DNA of 64,000 bases from contig NZ_FODZ01000006.1 of NCBI RefSeq assembly GCF_900110505.1, positions 124,001 to 188,000 on the forward strand, given 5' to 3'. The stretch comes from Luteibacter sp. UNC138MFCol5.1. GTDB lineage: Bacteria; Pseudomonadota; Gammaproteobacteria; Xanthomonadales; Rhodanobacteraceae. The position numbers and the translations under genes were made by a program. The notes below the pieces were generated by a model. It saw only the letters and a list, made by a program, of their open reading frames with translations. It did not search any database and was not told where the DNA came from. Positions 26,551 through 34,311 of this stretch are shown piece by piece (the first letter of the stretch is position 1; each line of letters begins with the position of its first letter).

Positions 26551-28056
26551 TTATTTCACCCCGTGCATCAGGCGGTTGATCAGCGGGGCGATCAGGAAGA
26601 GCACGATGCCCGCGCCGACGAGCAGCTCGAAGCTGAAGGTGAAGCCCGAGAGCGCCGAGTCCACGGTCATGCCGGTCTCGCCGCTGATGTGGCCCGCGAG
26701 CAGGCCCGAGAGGTTGTTGCCGATGGCGGTGGAGAGGAACCAGCCGCCCATGGCGAGGCCGACGACGCGCATGGGCGCCAGCTTGGTCACCATCGACAGG
26801 CCGATCGGCGACAGGCACAGCTCGCCGATCGTCTGCAGCACGTAGCACGCCGCCAGCGGCCAGAACGGGATCAGCCCGCGGCCGTCCACCAGGCCCTTCA
26901 GCGCGTACATCAGCACCAGGAAGCCCAGCGCGTTGAAGATCAGGCCGAGGCCGAACTTGCGCGGGATCGACGGCTCCTTGCGGAAGCGCGACGACCACGC
27001 CCACGCCAGCGCCACGACCGGCGCGAAGACGAGGATCGCGGCGGAGTTCACCGACTGGAACCAGCCGGTGGGGAATTCCCAGCCGAACATCTGGCGGTCC
27101 ACGATGTTCTGCGCGAGGAAGTTGAACGAGCTGCCGGCCTGCTCGAAGAACATCCAGAACAGCACGTTGAACGTGAAGAGCAGCAGCATCGCCACGACGC
27201 GGTGGATCTGGATGCGGTCGTGGCGCACGGCCTCGATCACGAGCATCGCGGCCACGCCGATGAAGAGGATGCCGAGCAGCCACGCGATGAAGATCGCGCC
27301 CGCCTTCGCCATCAGCAGGTACACGAGCGGAATGGCGACGAGGATGCCGACGATCACGCCGACGAAGCTCTTGCCTTCGTGGCGTTCCGGCGGCGGCACG
27401 CCCACGCCCTTCAGCTGCGAACGGCCGAGCAGGAACCAGATGAAGCAGATCACCATGCCGATGCCGGTCGCGGCGAACACGGCCTTGTAGTTCTGCTGCA
27501 GCGGCGTATCGGTGATGACGGAAGCGAGCCAACCCGTGACCAGCGGCGCGAGGAAACCGCCGAGGTTGATGCCCATGTAGAAGATGGTGAAACCGCGATC
27601 GCGCCGGTCGTCGCCGACGGGGTAGATCTGGCCCACGAGCGACGAAATGTTCGGCTTGAACAGGCCGTTGCCGACGATCACGGTGGCCAGGCCGGCGAGG
27701 AACACCTGTTCGTTCGGCACCATCACCATGAACAGGCCGGCGCCCATCACCGCGGCCCCGAGCAGGATGGAACGCTGGTAGCCGAGGATCCGGTCGGCGA
27801 CGTAGCCGCCGAAGATCGCCGAGGCGTAGACGAGCGCGAGATAGGCGCCGTAGGTGCGGCTGGCGTAGCCCTGGCCCGAGGCGTCGCCGTTGAAGAATTC
27901 GGCGACGATGTACAGCGTCAGCGCCCAGCGCATGCCGTAGAACGCGAACCGCTCCCAGAACTCGGTCATGAACAGCATCCACAGGGGACGCGGATGACCG
28001 AGGGTCTGCGGATACTCGGGTACGGGCCGCGCGGCGGCGTGGGCGGTGGCTGTCAT
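26551..28056 (-). CDS. Proton-dependent oligopeptide transporter (POT/PTR2 family)
   Basis: An inner-membrane major facilitator symporter for di- and tripeptides, 501 residues with about 14 membrane spans as in bacterial POTs. Signature motifs are seen: FWERFAFYGMRWALTLYI (the ExxERFxYY proton-coupling helix), GGYVADRILGYQRSILLGA, GNGLFKPNISSLVGQIY and FTIFYMGINLGGFLAPLVTG (the PTR2 signature). The C-terminal half has GELCLSPIGLSMVTKLAP. The exact substrate range is unknown. It lies upstream of kynA on the same strand side but after it in order, with a REP element between, so it is probably separately transcribed. Confidence 0.93.
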   Translation of the reverse strand: MTATAHAAARPVPEYPQTLGHPRPLWMLFMTEFWERFAFYGMRWALTLYIVAEFFNGDASGQGYASRTYGAYLALVYASAIFGGYVADRILGYQRSILLGAAVMGAGLFMVMVPNEQVFLAGLATVIVGNGLFKPNISSLVGQIYPVGDDRRDRGFTIFYMGINLGGFLAPLVTGWLASVITDTPLQQNYKAVFAATGIGMVICFIWFLLGRSQLKGVGVPPPERHEGKSFVGVIVGILVAIPLVYLLMAKAGAIFIAWLLGILFIGVAAMLVIEAVRHDRIQIHRVVAMLLLFTFNVLFWMFFEQAGSSFNFLAQNIVDRQMFGWEFPTGWFQSVNSAAILVFAPVVALAWAWSSRFRKEPSIPRKFGLGLIFNALGFLVLMYALKGLVDGRGLIPFWPLAACYVLQTIGELCLSPIGLSMVTKLAPMRVVGLAMGGWFLSTAIGNNLSGLLAGHISGETGMTVDSALSGFTFSFELLVGAGIVLFLIAPLINRLMHGVK

Positions 28057-28137
28057 GGCTTCCCTTGAAGACGAATGCGTGCAGGGTGTTTAGCCGGAGC
28101 GGCCCCGTGCGTCAAATCGAAAGGTGACGACCGCCTG

Positions 28138-28229
28138 TTGGAGCGGACCTGGCCGCGACCGCTTTTCGCGAGGCGTCGCAGGCCCTGTCGCTTCCGGCGA
28201 AGAGCGGTCGCGGCCAGATCCGCTCCCAC
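28138..28229. repeat. REP-like inverted pair, GAGCGGACCTGGCCGCGAC class
   Basis: TTGGAGCGGACCTGGCCGCG and a right arm with one substitution (CGCGGCCAGATCCGCTCCCA) flank TTTTCGCGAGGCG and CGGCGAAGAGC. It lies between kynA and the POT transporter gene. Confidence 0.85.
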
Positions 28230-28238
28230 TGAACGCGC

Positions 28239-29093
28239 TCACGTGCCCAGGATGGTGCGGACCTCGATGAGTTCCGGGAAGAAGCTCTGCTCCAGCGCCT
28301 TGCGCAGGAAGGCCACGCCGGACGAGCCGCCGGTGCCGGGGCGGAAGCCGATGATGCGCTCCACCGTCTTCATGTGGCGGAAGCGCCAGAGCTGGAACGC
28401 TTCCTCGATGTCCACGAGCTCCTCGCTGAGATGGTACTCAGGCCAGAAGTTCGCGGTGTCCTCGTAGATGCGCTTGAAGACGGGCAGGAGCGACGGCTGG
28501 CTGCGCCACGGCTGGGTCAGGTCGCGAGCCAGCAGTTCGGCGGGCACGGGATGGCCGCGGCGGGCGAGGTAGCGCAAGTATTCGTCGTACAGGCCCGGGG
28601 CCTCGAACACGGCCCGGAGCCGCTCGTGCGCCACCGGATCGTGCTCGAACACGCGCAGCATGTCGGCGTGCTTGTTGCCGAGCAGGAACTCGACCATGCG
28701 GTACTGCAGCGACTGGAATCCGGACGAAGGCCCCAGGACGTCGCGGAACTGCAGGTATTCGGCAGGGGTGAGGGTCTCCAGCACGCCCCACTGCTCGTAG
28801 AGCTGCCGCTGGATCTGCTTCACCCTCGCAAGAACTTTCAGCGTGCCGTCGACATCGTCGCGGCGCAGGCGCGCCAGCGCGGCGTCCAGCTCGTGGATCA
28901 TCAGCTTCAGCCACAGCTCGGAGGTCTGGTGCTGGACGATGAAGAGCATCTCGTCGTGGTGCGCCGGCTCGCTGCGCGGGTGCTGCGCGGTGAGTACCTG
29001 GTCGAGCTTCAGGTACTCGCCATAGGTGAGGCGCCCGTCGAGATCGGTGCGGATACCGGGTTCGAGGTCGCGCTGCGGGTTGGCCATGGGCAT
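28239..29093 (-). CDS. kynA: Tryptophan 2,3-dioxygenase
   Basis: A haem enzyme that opens the indole ring of tryptophan to N-formylkynurenine. The 284-residue product has [13 protein letters not shown], the haem and substrate region [19 protein letters not shown] (His in QHQTSE), [11 protein letters not shown]-like [19 protein letters not shown], and the C-terminal [20 protein letters not shown] with the proximal His in HMKTVER and the substrate loop GTGGSSGV. Length and motifs are typical of bacterial TDO. Two candidate ATGs (29093, 29087) and a GTG are close together, none with a strong ribosome site. No other kynurenine gene is adjacent. Confidence 0.94.
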   Translation of the reverse strand: MPMANPQRDLEPGIRTDLDGRLTYGEYLKLDQVLTAQHPRSEPAHHDEMLFIVQHQTSELWLKLMIHELDAALARLRRDDVDGTLKVLARVKQIQRQLYEQWGVLETLTPAEYLQFRDVLGPSSGFQSLQYRMVEFLLGNKHADMLRVFEHDPVAHERLRAVFEAPGLYDEYLRYLARRGHPVPAELLARDLTQPWRSQPSLLPVFKRIYEDTANFWPEYHLSEELVDIEEAFQLWRFRHMKTVERIIGFRPGTGGSSGVAFLRKALEQSFFPELIEVRTILGT

Positions 29094-29312
29094 CTTCACA
29101 TCGGGGGTTGACGGGGTCGCAGGGCGCGCCACGCCGCCATTTCGGCCGCCTGCGCCGGGTCGATCGTGCTGCGCCGTACCTTGCCGGGCCATAATACCCC
29201 TGATATCTAGTCCGGCTCGCAAGAACCCAAAAGCTAGTCGCGCCCCGCTGGATGGGCCCGGCCGCTTCCCCACTCGTGCGTGTCGTTTCTAACCTTCCCC
29301 TGGGAGCGAGTC

Positions 29313-30389
29313 GTGTCCATCGCCGCCAAGTTCGAAATCGAATACCTGCAATACCTTGACCAGGACGGCAAGGAAACCGGTAAGGAACTCCCCGAATTCG
29401 CCAAGGACCTCGACCACATGGTCGAGCTCTACAAGCTCATGGTGTCCACCCGCGTGTTCGACGCCAAGTCCATCGCGCTGCAGCGCACCGGCAAGCTGGG
29501 CACCTACGCCTCCTGCCTCGGCCACGAAGCCGCGCACGTGGGCATCGGCAGCGCCATGCGCCGCGAGGATTCCCTCGCCGTGTCGTATCGCGAGTACGGC
29601 GCGCAGCTGTATCGCGGCGTGAAGCCGCGCGAGGTCTACACCTACTGGGGCGGCGACGAGCGCGGCAACGATTTCGCCGACGCGCCCGCCCACGACTTCG
29701 CCTGGTGCGTGCCCATCGGCACGCAGTGCCTGCACGCCGCCGGCTCGGCGCTGGCGTTCAAGATCCGCAACGAACCGCGCGTCGCGGTCTGCACGATCGG
29801 TGACGGCGGCTCGTCGAAGGGCGACTTCTACGGCGCCATCAACGTCGCCGGCGCGCAGCAACTGCCGCTGGTGGCGGTGATCGTGAACAACCAGTGGGCG
29901 ATCTCCGTGCCCCGCCGCATCCAGAGCGGTTCCGGCACGCTGGCCCAGAAGGGCATCGCGGCCGGCCTGTACTGCATCCAGGTGGACGGCAACGACATCA
30001 TCGCCGTGCGCAAGGCGATGGAAGACGCGCTCGAGCGAGCGCGCTCGGGTCAGGGCGGCAGCGTGATCGAAGCGGTGACCTACCGCCTCGGCGACCACAC
30101 CACCGCCGACGACGCGCGCCGTTATCGCGGCGAGCAGGAAGTGAAGGACGCGTGGGAACGCGATCCGGTGCCGCGCCTGCGCAAGTGGCTCGAAGCCAAG
30201 GGCAAGTGGGACGACGCGAAGGAAGAGGCCTGGAAGGCCGAGTGCGACGACTGGATGGACAACGAGGTCAACGCGTACCTGGAGACGAAGAACCAGCCGG
30301 CGACGGCGATGTTCGACTACCTGTACGCCGAACTCCCGGCCGACCTCGAAAAGCAGCGCGAGCTCGTTGCTTCCCTCGATCGCAAGTAA
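29313..30389 (+). CDS. pdhA: 2-Oxoacid (pyruvate-type) dehydrogenase E1 alpha subunit
   Basis: The thiamine-diphosphate-binding half of an alpha2beta2 E1 that decarboxylates a 2-oxoacid and loads the E2 lipoyl group. The 358-residue product has RTGKLGTYASCLGHEAAHVG, the ThDP/Mg motif GDGGSSKGDFYGAIN ending in NNQWAIS, and the phosphorylation-loop region YRLGDHTTADDARRYR. The GTG at 29313 is chosen since GGGAG lies 7 bases ahead. It heads a three-gene operon with E1 beta (12-base gap) and E2 (13-base gap). Pyruvate is the likely substrate, but a branched-chain oxoacid is possible; no E3 gene is present to help decide. Confidence 0.9.
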   Translation: MSIAAKFEIEYLQYLDQDGKETGKELPEFAKDLDHMVELYKLMVSTRVFDAKSIALQRTGKLGTYASCLGHEAAHVGIGSAMRREDSLAVSYREYGAQLYRGVKPREVYTYWGGDERGNDFADAPAHDFAWCVPIGTQCLHAAGSALAFKIRNEPRVAVCTIGDGGSSKGDFYGAINVAGAQQLPLVAVIVNNQWAISVPRRIQSGSGTLAQKGIAAGLYCIQVDGNDIIAVRKAMEDALERARSGQGGSVIEAVTYRLGDHTTADDARRYRGEQEVKDAWERDPVPRLRKWLEAKGKWDDAKEEAWKAECDDWMDNEVNAYLETKNQPATAMFDYLYAELPADLEKQRELVASLDRK

Positions 30390-30401
30390 GGATCCCTTCC
30401 C

Positions 30402-31382
30402 ATGGCACAAATCACTCTCATCGAAGCGGTGACCCAGGCGCTCGCCTACGAGATGCGCAACGACGACAGCGTCGTGGTGCTCGGCGAGGACGTCGGCGTC
30501 AACGGCGGCGTGTTCCGCGCCACGCAGGGCCTGCAGGAGCAGTTCGGCGACATGCGCGTCATCGACACGCCGCTGGACGAAGGCACCATCGCCGGCCTCA
30601 CGGTCGGTCTCGCCGCGCAGGGCATGAAGCCCGTCGCGGAAGCGCAGTTCGAAGGCTTCATCTACCCGATGATGGAGCATATCGCCTGCCACGCCGCCCG
30701 CATGCGCAACCGCACGCGCGGCCGCATCACCGTGCCCGCCGTGTGGCGCGCGCCCTGGGGCGGCGGCATCCGCGCGCCGGAGCACCACTCCGAGGCGAAC
30801 GAGCACCTGTTCACCAACATCCCGGGCCTGCGCGTCGTGATGCCCTCGTCGCCGGCCCGCGCGTACGGCCTGCTGCTCGCCGCGATCCGCGACCCGGATC
30901 CGGTGATCTTCTTCGAGCCGAAGCGCATCTATCGCCAGTACAAGGAAGAAGTGCCGGACGACGGCGAGGCGCTGCCGCTCGACGTCTGCTTCGTGCTGCG
31001 CGACGGCACCGACGTGACGCTCGTGACCTGGGGCGCGCAGGTGAAGGAATGCCTCGAGGCCGCCGACGAGCTCGCGCAGAAGGGCATCAGCGCCGAAGTC
31101 ATCGACGTCGCGACGCTGACCCCGCTCGACTTCGACACGATCGCGGAATCGGTCACGAAGACCGGCCGCTGCGTCATCGTGCACGAAGCCCCGAAGACCG
31201 CCGGCTTCGGCGCCGAGATCGCCGCGCGCCTGTCGGAGGAATGCCTCTACAGCCTGCTCGCTCCGGTCGAGCGCGTCACCGGCTTCGATACCCACATCCC
31301 GCTGTTCCGCCTGGAGATGAAGTACCTCCCCAGCGTCGAACGCATCGTCGAAGCCGCCGAGCGCACGCTCGCCGCCTCCTGA
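30402..31382 (+). CDS. pdhB: 2-Oxoacid dehydrogenase E1 beta subunit
   Basis: The partner of the E1 alpha subunit, 326 residues. Typical segments are VVVLGEDVGVNGGVFRATQG, FGDMRVIDTPLDEGTIAGL, AEAQFEGFIYPMMEHIACHA, PWGGGIRAPEHHSE and the C-terminal transketolase-C domain with DVTLVTWGAQVKECLEAA and VIVHEAPKTAGFGAEIAA. The His pair in EHHSE is part of the active site of this family. It lies 12 bases after pdhA and 13 before the E2 gene, so the three are one transcript. Confidence 0.92.
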   Translation: MAQITLIEAVTQALAYEMRNDDSVVVLGEDVGVNGGVFRATQGLQEQFGDMRVIDTPLDEGTIAGLTVGLAAQGMKPVAEAQFEGFIYPMMEHIACHAARMRNRTRGRITVPAVWRAPWGGGIRAPEHHSEANEHLFTNIPGLRVVMPSSPARAYGLLLAAIRDPDPVIFFEPKRIYRQYKEEVPDDGEALPLDVCFVLRDGTDVTLVTWGAQVKECLEAADELAQKGISAEVIDVATLTPLDFDTIAESVTKTGRCVIVHEAPKTAGFGAEIAARLSEECLYSLLAPVERVTGFDTHIPLFRLEMKYLPSVERIVEAAERTLAAS

Positions 31383-31395
31383 GGAACCGATACCC

Positions 31396-32772
31396 ATGGC
31401 CGACATCAAGACCTTTTTCCTGCCCGACCTCGGCGAAGGCCTGCCCGACGCGACCGTCGTCGAGTGGCACGTCAAGGAAGGCGACACCATCAAGCTCGAC
31501 GCCCCGCTGGTGTCGATGGAAACCGCGAAGGCCGTCGTCGACGTGCCGTCGCCCTACTCCGGCACCGTGAAGAAGCTGCACGGCGCCGCCGGCGACATCA
31601 TCGAGACCGGCGCGCCGCTGGCCGAGTTCGAGATCGACCCGAACGCCCGCCAGCGCGCCGAGGCCGAATCCACCGGCCACCACCATGGCCCGAAGAAGGG
31701 CGTCGGCAGCCCGGCGGCCGACGATAGCCACAAGGTCGTCGCGTCCGACGACGGTGGCGAGATCGAGTCCGGCGGCGAGCGCGAAGACGAAGGCACCGTC
31801 GTCGGCGCCATGGTGAGCGGCAACGCCGTGCACACCGAGCAGGTGTCCAGTGCCGGCGGCGTCAAGGCCGTGCCGGCCGTGCGCGCCGCCGCGAAGAAGC
31901 TCAAGGTCGACCTGACCCGCGTGCAGCCCACGGGCGCCGGCGGCGTCATCACCATGGCCGACGTCAAGGCCGCCGCGGCCAACGGCAGCGCCGCCCTGGG
32001 CGCCGCGCCGGTCCGTTCGGCCGCCGCGCAGCACCTCGCGCCGACGCTGCCCGAGCCGGGTCCGGCACCGACGCGCACGCCCGTGTCGCTCGCCGGCAAG
32101 GCCGTCCGCACCGCGCCCCCGGGCAAGGACGCGATGGGCCAGCCGGAACAGCTCAAGGGCGTGCGCCGCAACATGGCGCGCGTCATGGCCGAAGCGCACG
32201 CGCAGGTCGTCCCGACCACGCTCGTCGACGACGCCGACCTGCACGCCTGGATCGGCAAGCAGGACATCACCGCCCGACTGATCCGCGCGATCGTGGTCGC
32301 CTGCAAGACGGTGCCGGCGCTCAACGCGTGGTTCGACGGCAAGACGCTGACCCGCACCCTGCACCCGCACGTGGACGTCGGCATCGCCGTGGATACCGAG
32401 GACGGCCTGTTCGTGCCGGCCCTGCGCAACGCCGACGTGCTCGACGGCGCGGGCGTCCGCGCCGCGATCAAACGCCTGCGCACCTCCGTCGAGGATCGCA
32501 GCATCCCGGCGTCGGAGCTCTCCGGCTACACGATCAGCCTGTCCAACTTCGGCATGTTCGCCGGCCGCTACGCCACGCCGGTCGTCGTGCCGCCGACGGT
32601 GGCCATCGTCGGTGCCGGCAAGCTCAGCCACGACGTGGTCGCCGTGATGGGCGGCATCGAAGTGCACCGCCGCATGCCGCTGTCGCTCACCTTCGACCAC
32701 CGCGCCGCCACGGGCGGGGAAGCCGCGCGCTTCCTGAAGGCGATGCTCGACGATCTGGGCCTGCCGCAGTAA
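31396..32772 (+). CDS. pdhC: Dihydrolipoamide acyltransferase E2 component
   Basis: The 458-residue core component transfers the acyl group from lipoyl-lysine to CoA. One lipoyl domain covers residues 1-80, with the lipoylated Lys45 in VSMETAKAVVDVPS. A long Ala/Pro/Gly linker follows, then a peripheral-subunit-binding domain at about 155-190 (VPAVRAAAKKLKVDLTRVQP), a second linker, and the catalytic domain from about 250. The catalytic motif near the end reads DHRAATGG (His435), so the usual Asp of HxxxDG is Thr439 here. That may be a lineage trait. It is the last gene of the pdhA-pdhB-pdhC operon. Confidence 0.9.
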   Translation: MADIKTFFLPDLGEGLPDATVVEWHVKEGDTIKLDAPLVSMETAKAVVDVPSPYSGTVKKLHGAAGDIIETGAPLAEFEIDPNARQRAEAESTGHHHGPKKGVGSPAADDSHKVVASDDGGEIESGGEREDEGTVVGAMVSGNAVHTEQVSSAGGVKAVPAVRAAAKKLKVDLTRVQPTGAGGVITMADVKAAAANGSAALGAAPVRSAAAQHLAPTLPEPGPAPTRTPVSLAGKAVRTAPPGKDAMGQPEQLKGVRRNMARVMAEAHAQVVPTTLVDDADLHAWIGKQDITARLIRAIVVACKTVPALNAWFDGKTLTRTLHPHVDVGIAVDTEDGLFVPALRNADVLDGAGVRAAIKRLRTSVEDRSIPASELSGYTISLSNFGMFAGRYATPVVVPPTVAIVGAGKLSHDVVAVMGGIEVHRRMPLSLTFDHRAATGGEAARFLKAMLDDLGLPQ

Positions 32773-32799
32773 GACGCGGCGACGCCGCCCTGCCCTCAT

Positions 32800-32860
32800 T
32801 CGCGCGCAGGGCGCGCTCCTACAACGCCGCACGGTAGGAGCGCGCCCTGCGCGCGACATG
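32800..32860. repeat. REP-like arms in outward orientation
   Basis: Here the two arms point away from each other: an arm ending GGCGCGCTCCTAC (left) and one beginning GGTAGGAGCGCGCCCTGCGCG (right) are separated by about 11 bases. All other pairs in the window point inwards. It lies between the E2 gene and the DUF1456 gene. Confidence 0.75.
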
Positions 32861-32945
32861 TTTTGAGGCCGCGAGTCACAAGTCCCGATGGAGGTTACGC
32901 AAGGGCCGGCGACGCTGCCACCGCTCGCGCGGTATCCTTCCCGCC

Positions 32946-33410
32946 ATGCTCAACAACGACACCCTCCGTAGCGTCCGCTACATGCTCGACCTCGGCGACA
33001 TCCATGTCGTCGAGATCATGAAGCTCTCCGGCTTTCCCGCCACGCGCGAACAGGTCGAACCCTGGTTGCGCAAGGAAGACGAGCCGGGCTTCGCCGAGAT
33101 GCCCGACGCCGCCATGGCGCATTTCCTCGATGGCCTCATCGTCCATCGCCGCGGCCGCGACGAAAGCCAGCCGCCGCGCCCTGTCGAAACCCGCGTCAAC
33201 AACAACGTGGTGCTGAAGAAGCTGCGCGTGGCGTTCGAGCTGAAGGAAGACGACATCCTCGCGATCATGGGAGAGGCCGGCTTCCGCGTATCGAAGGGGG
33301 AGATCAACGCCCTCTTCCGGCAGCCGAAGCACAGCAATTTCCGCCTCTGCGGCGACCAGTTCCTGCGCAATTTCCTCAAGGGCCTGACGCTGCGCCTGCG
33401 CGGCGCCTAA
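32946..33410 (+). CDS. DUF1456 family protein (YehS-like)
   Basis: A 154-residue protein with two copies of the DUF1456 helical unit: NNDTLRSVRYMLDLGDIHVV with FPATREQVEPWLRKEDEPGF, and NNVVLKKLRVAFELKEDDIL with FRVSKGEINALFRQPKHSNF. The tail FRLCGDQFLRNFLKGLTLRLR is also typical. The family (E. coli YehS) has no settled function. It is cytoplasmic, with no signal or membrane segment. It is probably monocistronic, being preceded by REP-type sequence. Confidence 0.9.
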   Translation: MLNNDTLRSVRYMLDLGDIHVVEIMKLSGFPATREQVEPWLRKEDEPGFAEMPDAAMAHFLDGLIVHRRGRDESQPPRPVETRVNNNVVLKKLRVAFELKEDDILAIMGEAGFRVSKGEINALFRQPKHSNFRLCGDQFLRNFLKGLTLRLRGA

Positions 33411-33474
33411 GCGTCACGTCGTTTCCGCGCGGCCGCTGCTAGCGTCGGTGTTCCGTGTCACGGAGGCATCGACC

Positions 33475-33858
33475 ATGCACCGCAGCAGGCTCTGCAACCT
33501 CGTCATCGACTGCCAGGGCACCGACCTGGCCGCGGCCACGACTTTCTGGAGTCGCGCGCTCGGGAAGCCGGTGGAAAATCCCGACGAAGACGGCGATGGA
33601 AGGTACGCATCGCTGAAGACGGAATCCGATGAGCTGAAAGTCCTCATCCAGTGCGTGGATCATCCCAGTCGCGTGCATCTGGACATCGAAACGGACGACC
33701 TCGACGCCGAAGCCGCGCGACTGGAGGCGCTGGGGGCGAAGCGGATCGGCTTCGTGAAGCGCTGGTGGGTGATGGAAGCGCCAACGGGCCATCGCTTCTG
33801 CATCGTGCAAAGGCAGGCCGAGGACTTCGGGCCGCATGTGAATCGGTGGGGCCCGTAG
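33475..33858 (+). CDS. VOC (glyoxalase/bleomycin-resistance) family protein
   Basis: A 127-residue protein with the VOC fold of two beta-alpha-beta-beta-beta units: LCNLVIDCQGTDLAAATTFW, ARLGKP-like ALGKPVENP, HLDIETDDLDAEAARLEALG and the end MEAPTGHRFCIVQRQ. It resembles the Glyoxalase_6 type. Substrate unknown. GGAGG lies 9 bases before the ATG. A few in-frame codons upstream are open, but this ATG gives the usual family start. Confidence 0.82.
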   Translation: MHRSRLCNLVIDCQGTDLAAATTFWSRALGKPVENPDEDGDGRYASLKTESDELKVLIQCVDHPSRVHLDIETDDLDAEAARLEALGAKRIGFVKRWWVMEAPTGHRFCIVQRQAEDFGPHVNRWGP

Positions 33859-33879
33859 CCGCCGGCGATGTCGTGATCC

Positions 33880-33974
33880 GTAGGAGCGCGCCCAGCGCGC
33901 GACAGCCTCCGTGCCGTGAGCTGCGGGACCTGTGCGCCTCGCGAAGAGCTGTCGCGCGCAGGGCGCGCTCCTAC
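33880..33974. repeat. REP-like inverted pair, GCGCGCCC class
   Basis: GTAGGAGCGCGCCCAGCGCG on the left is mirrored (with one change) by the right arm ending GCGCGCTCCTAC. CTCGCGAAGAGC is inside. It lies between convergent VOC and small membrane protein genes. Confidence 0.85.
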
Positions 33975-33983
33975 ATGGAAGGT

Positions 33984-34310
33984 CTAGGTTGCGCGCTTTT
34001 TCCACACCATCCGCCGGACGATCAGCGCGACGAGCAGCACGGCGAGGAAGGCGCCGTAGCCGTACAGGGCGGGTACGACCTGCTGCCAGATCGCTCCGCT
34101 CTTCGGCCCGAATTCGTCGGCGGCCGGCAGCTCGACGGCGTCGTACGCGACCACGGCCGACTGGATCGCCGCGACCGTCGCCGCGAGCAGCGCGAGCACA
34201 TCGAACGAGCGACGCGTGATGTTCCGCGGCAGCGACTTCGGGTAGGCCCAGTAGGCCCAGCCCAGCACGATCAACCACGGCGCCAGCAGCATGATCGCGA
34301 GGTAGCGCAT
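33984..34310 (-). CDS. Small membrane protein, unknown function
   Basis: A 108-residue protein with three predicted membrane helices: MLLAPWLIVLGWAYWAY at the start, FDVLALLAATVAAIQSAVVAY in the middle and GYGAFLAVLLVALIVRRMVW at the end, with a basic C-terminus. I do not recognise the family. Its ATG lies one base after the trpS stop (TGAGATG), so it is translated together with trpS; that link to a tRNA synthetase gene is curious but may be purely a matter of position. Inner-membrane location is inferred. Confidence 0.7.
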   Translation of the reverse strand: MRYLAIMLLAPWLIVLGWAYWAYPKSLPRNITRRSFDVLALLAATVAAIQSAVVAYDAVELPAADEFGPKSGAIWQQVVPALYGYGAFLAVLLVALIVRRMVWKKRAT

Positions 34311-34311
34311 C

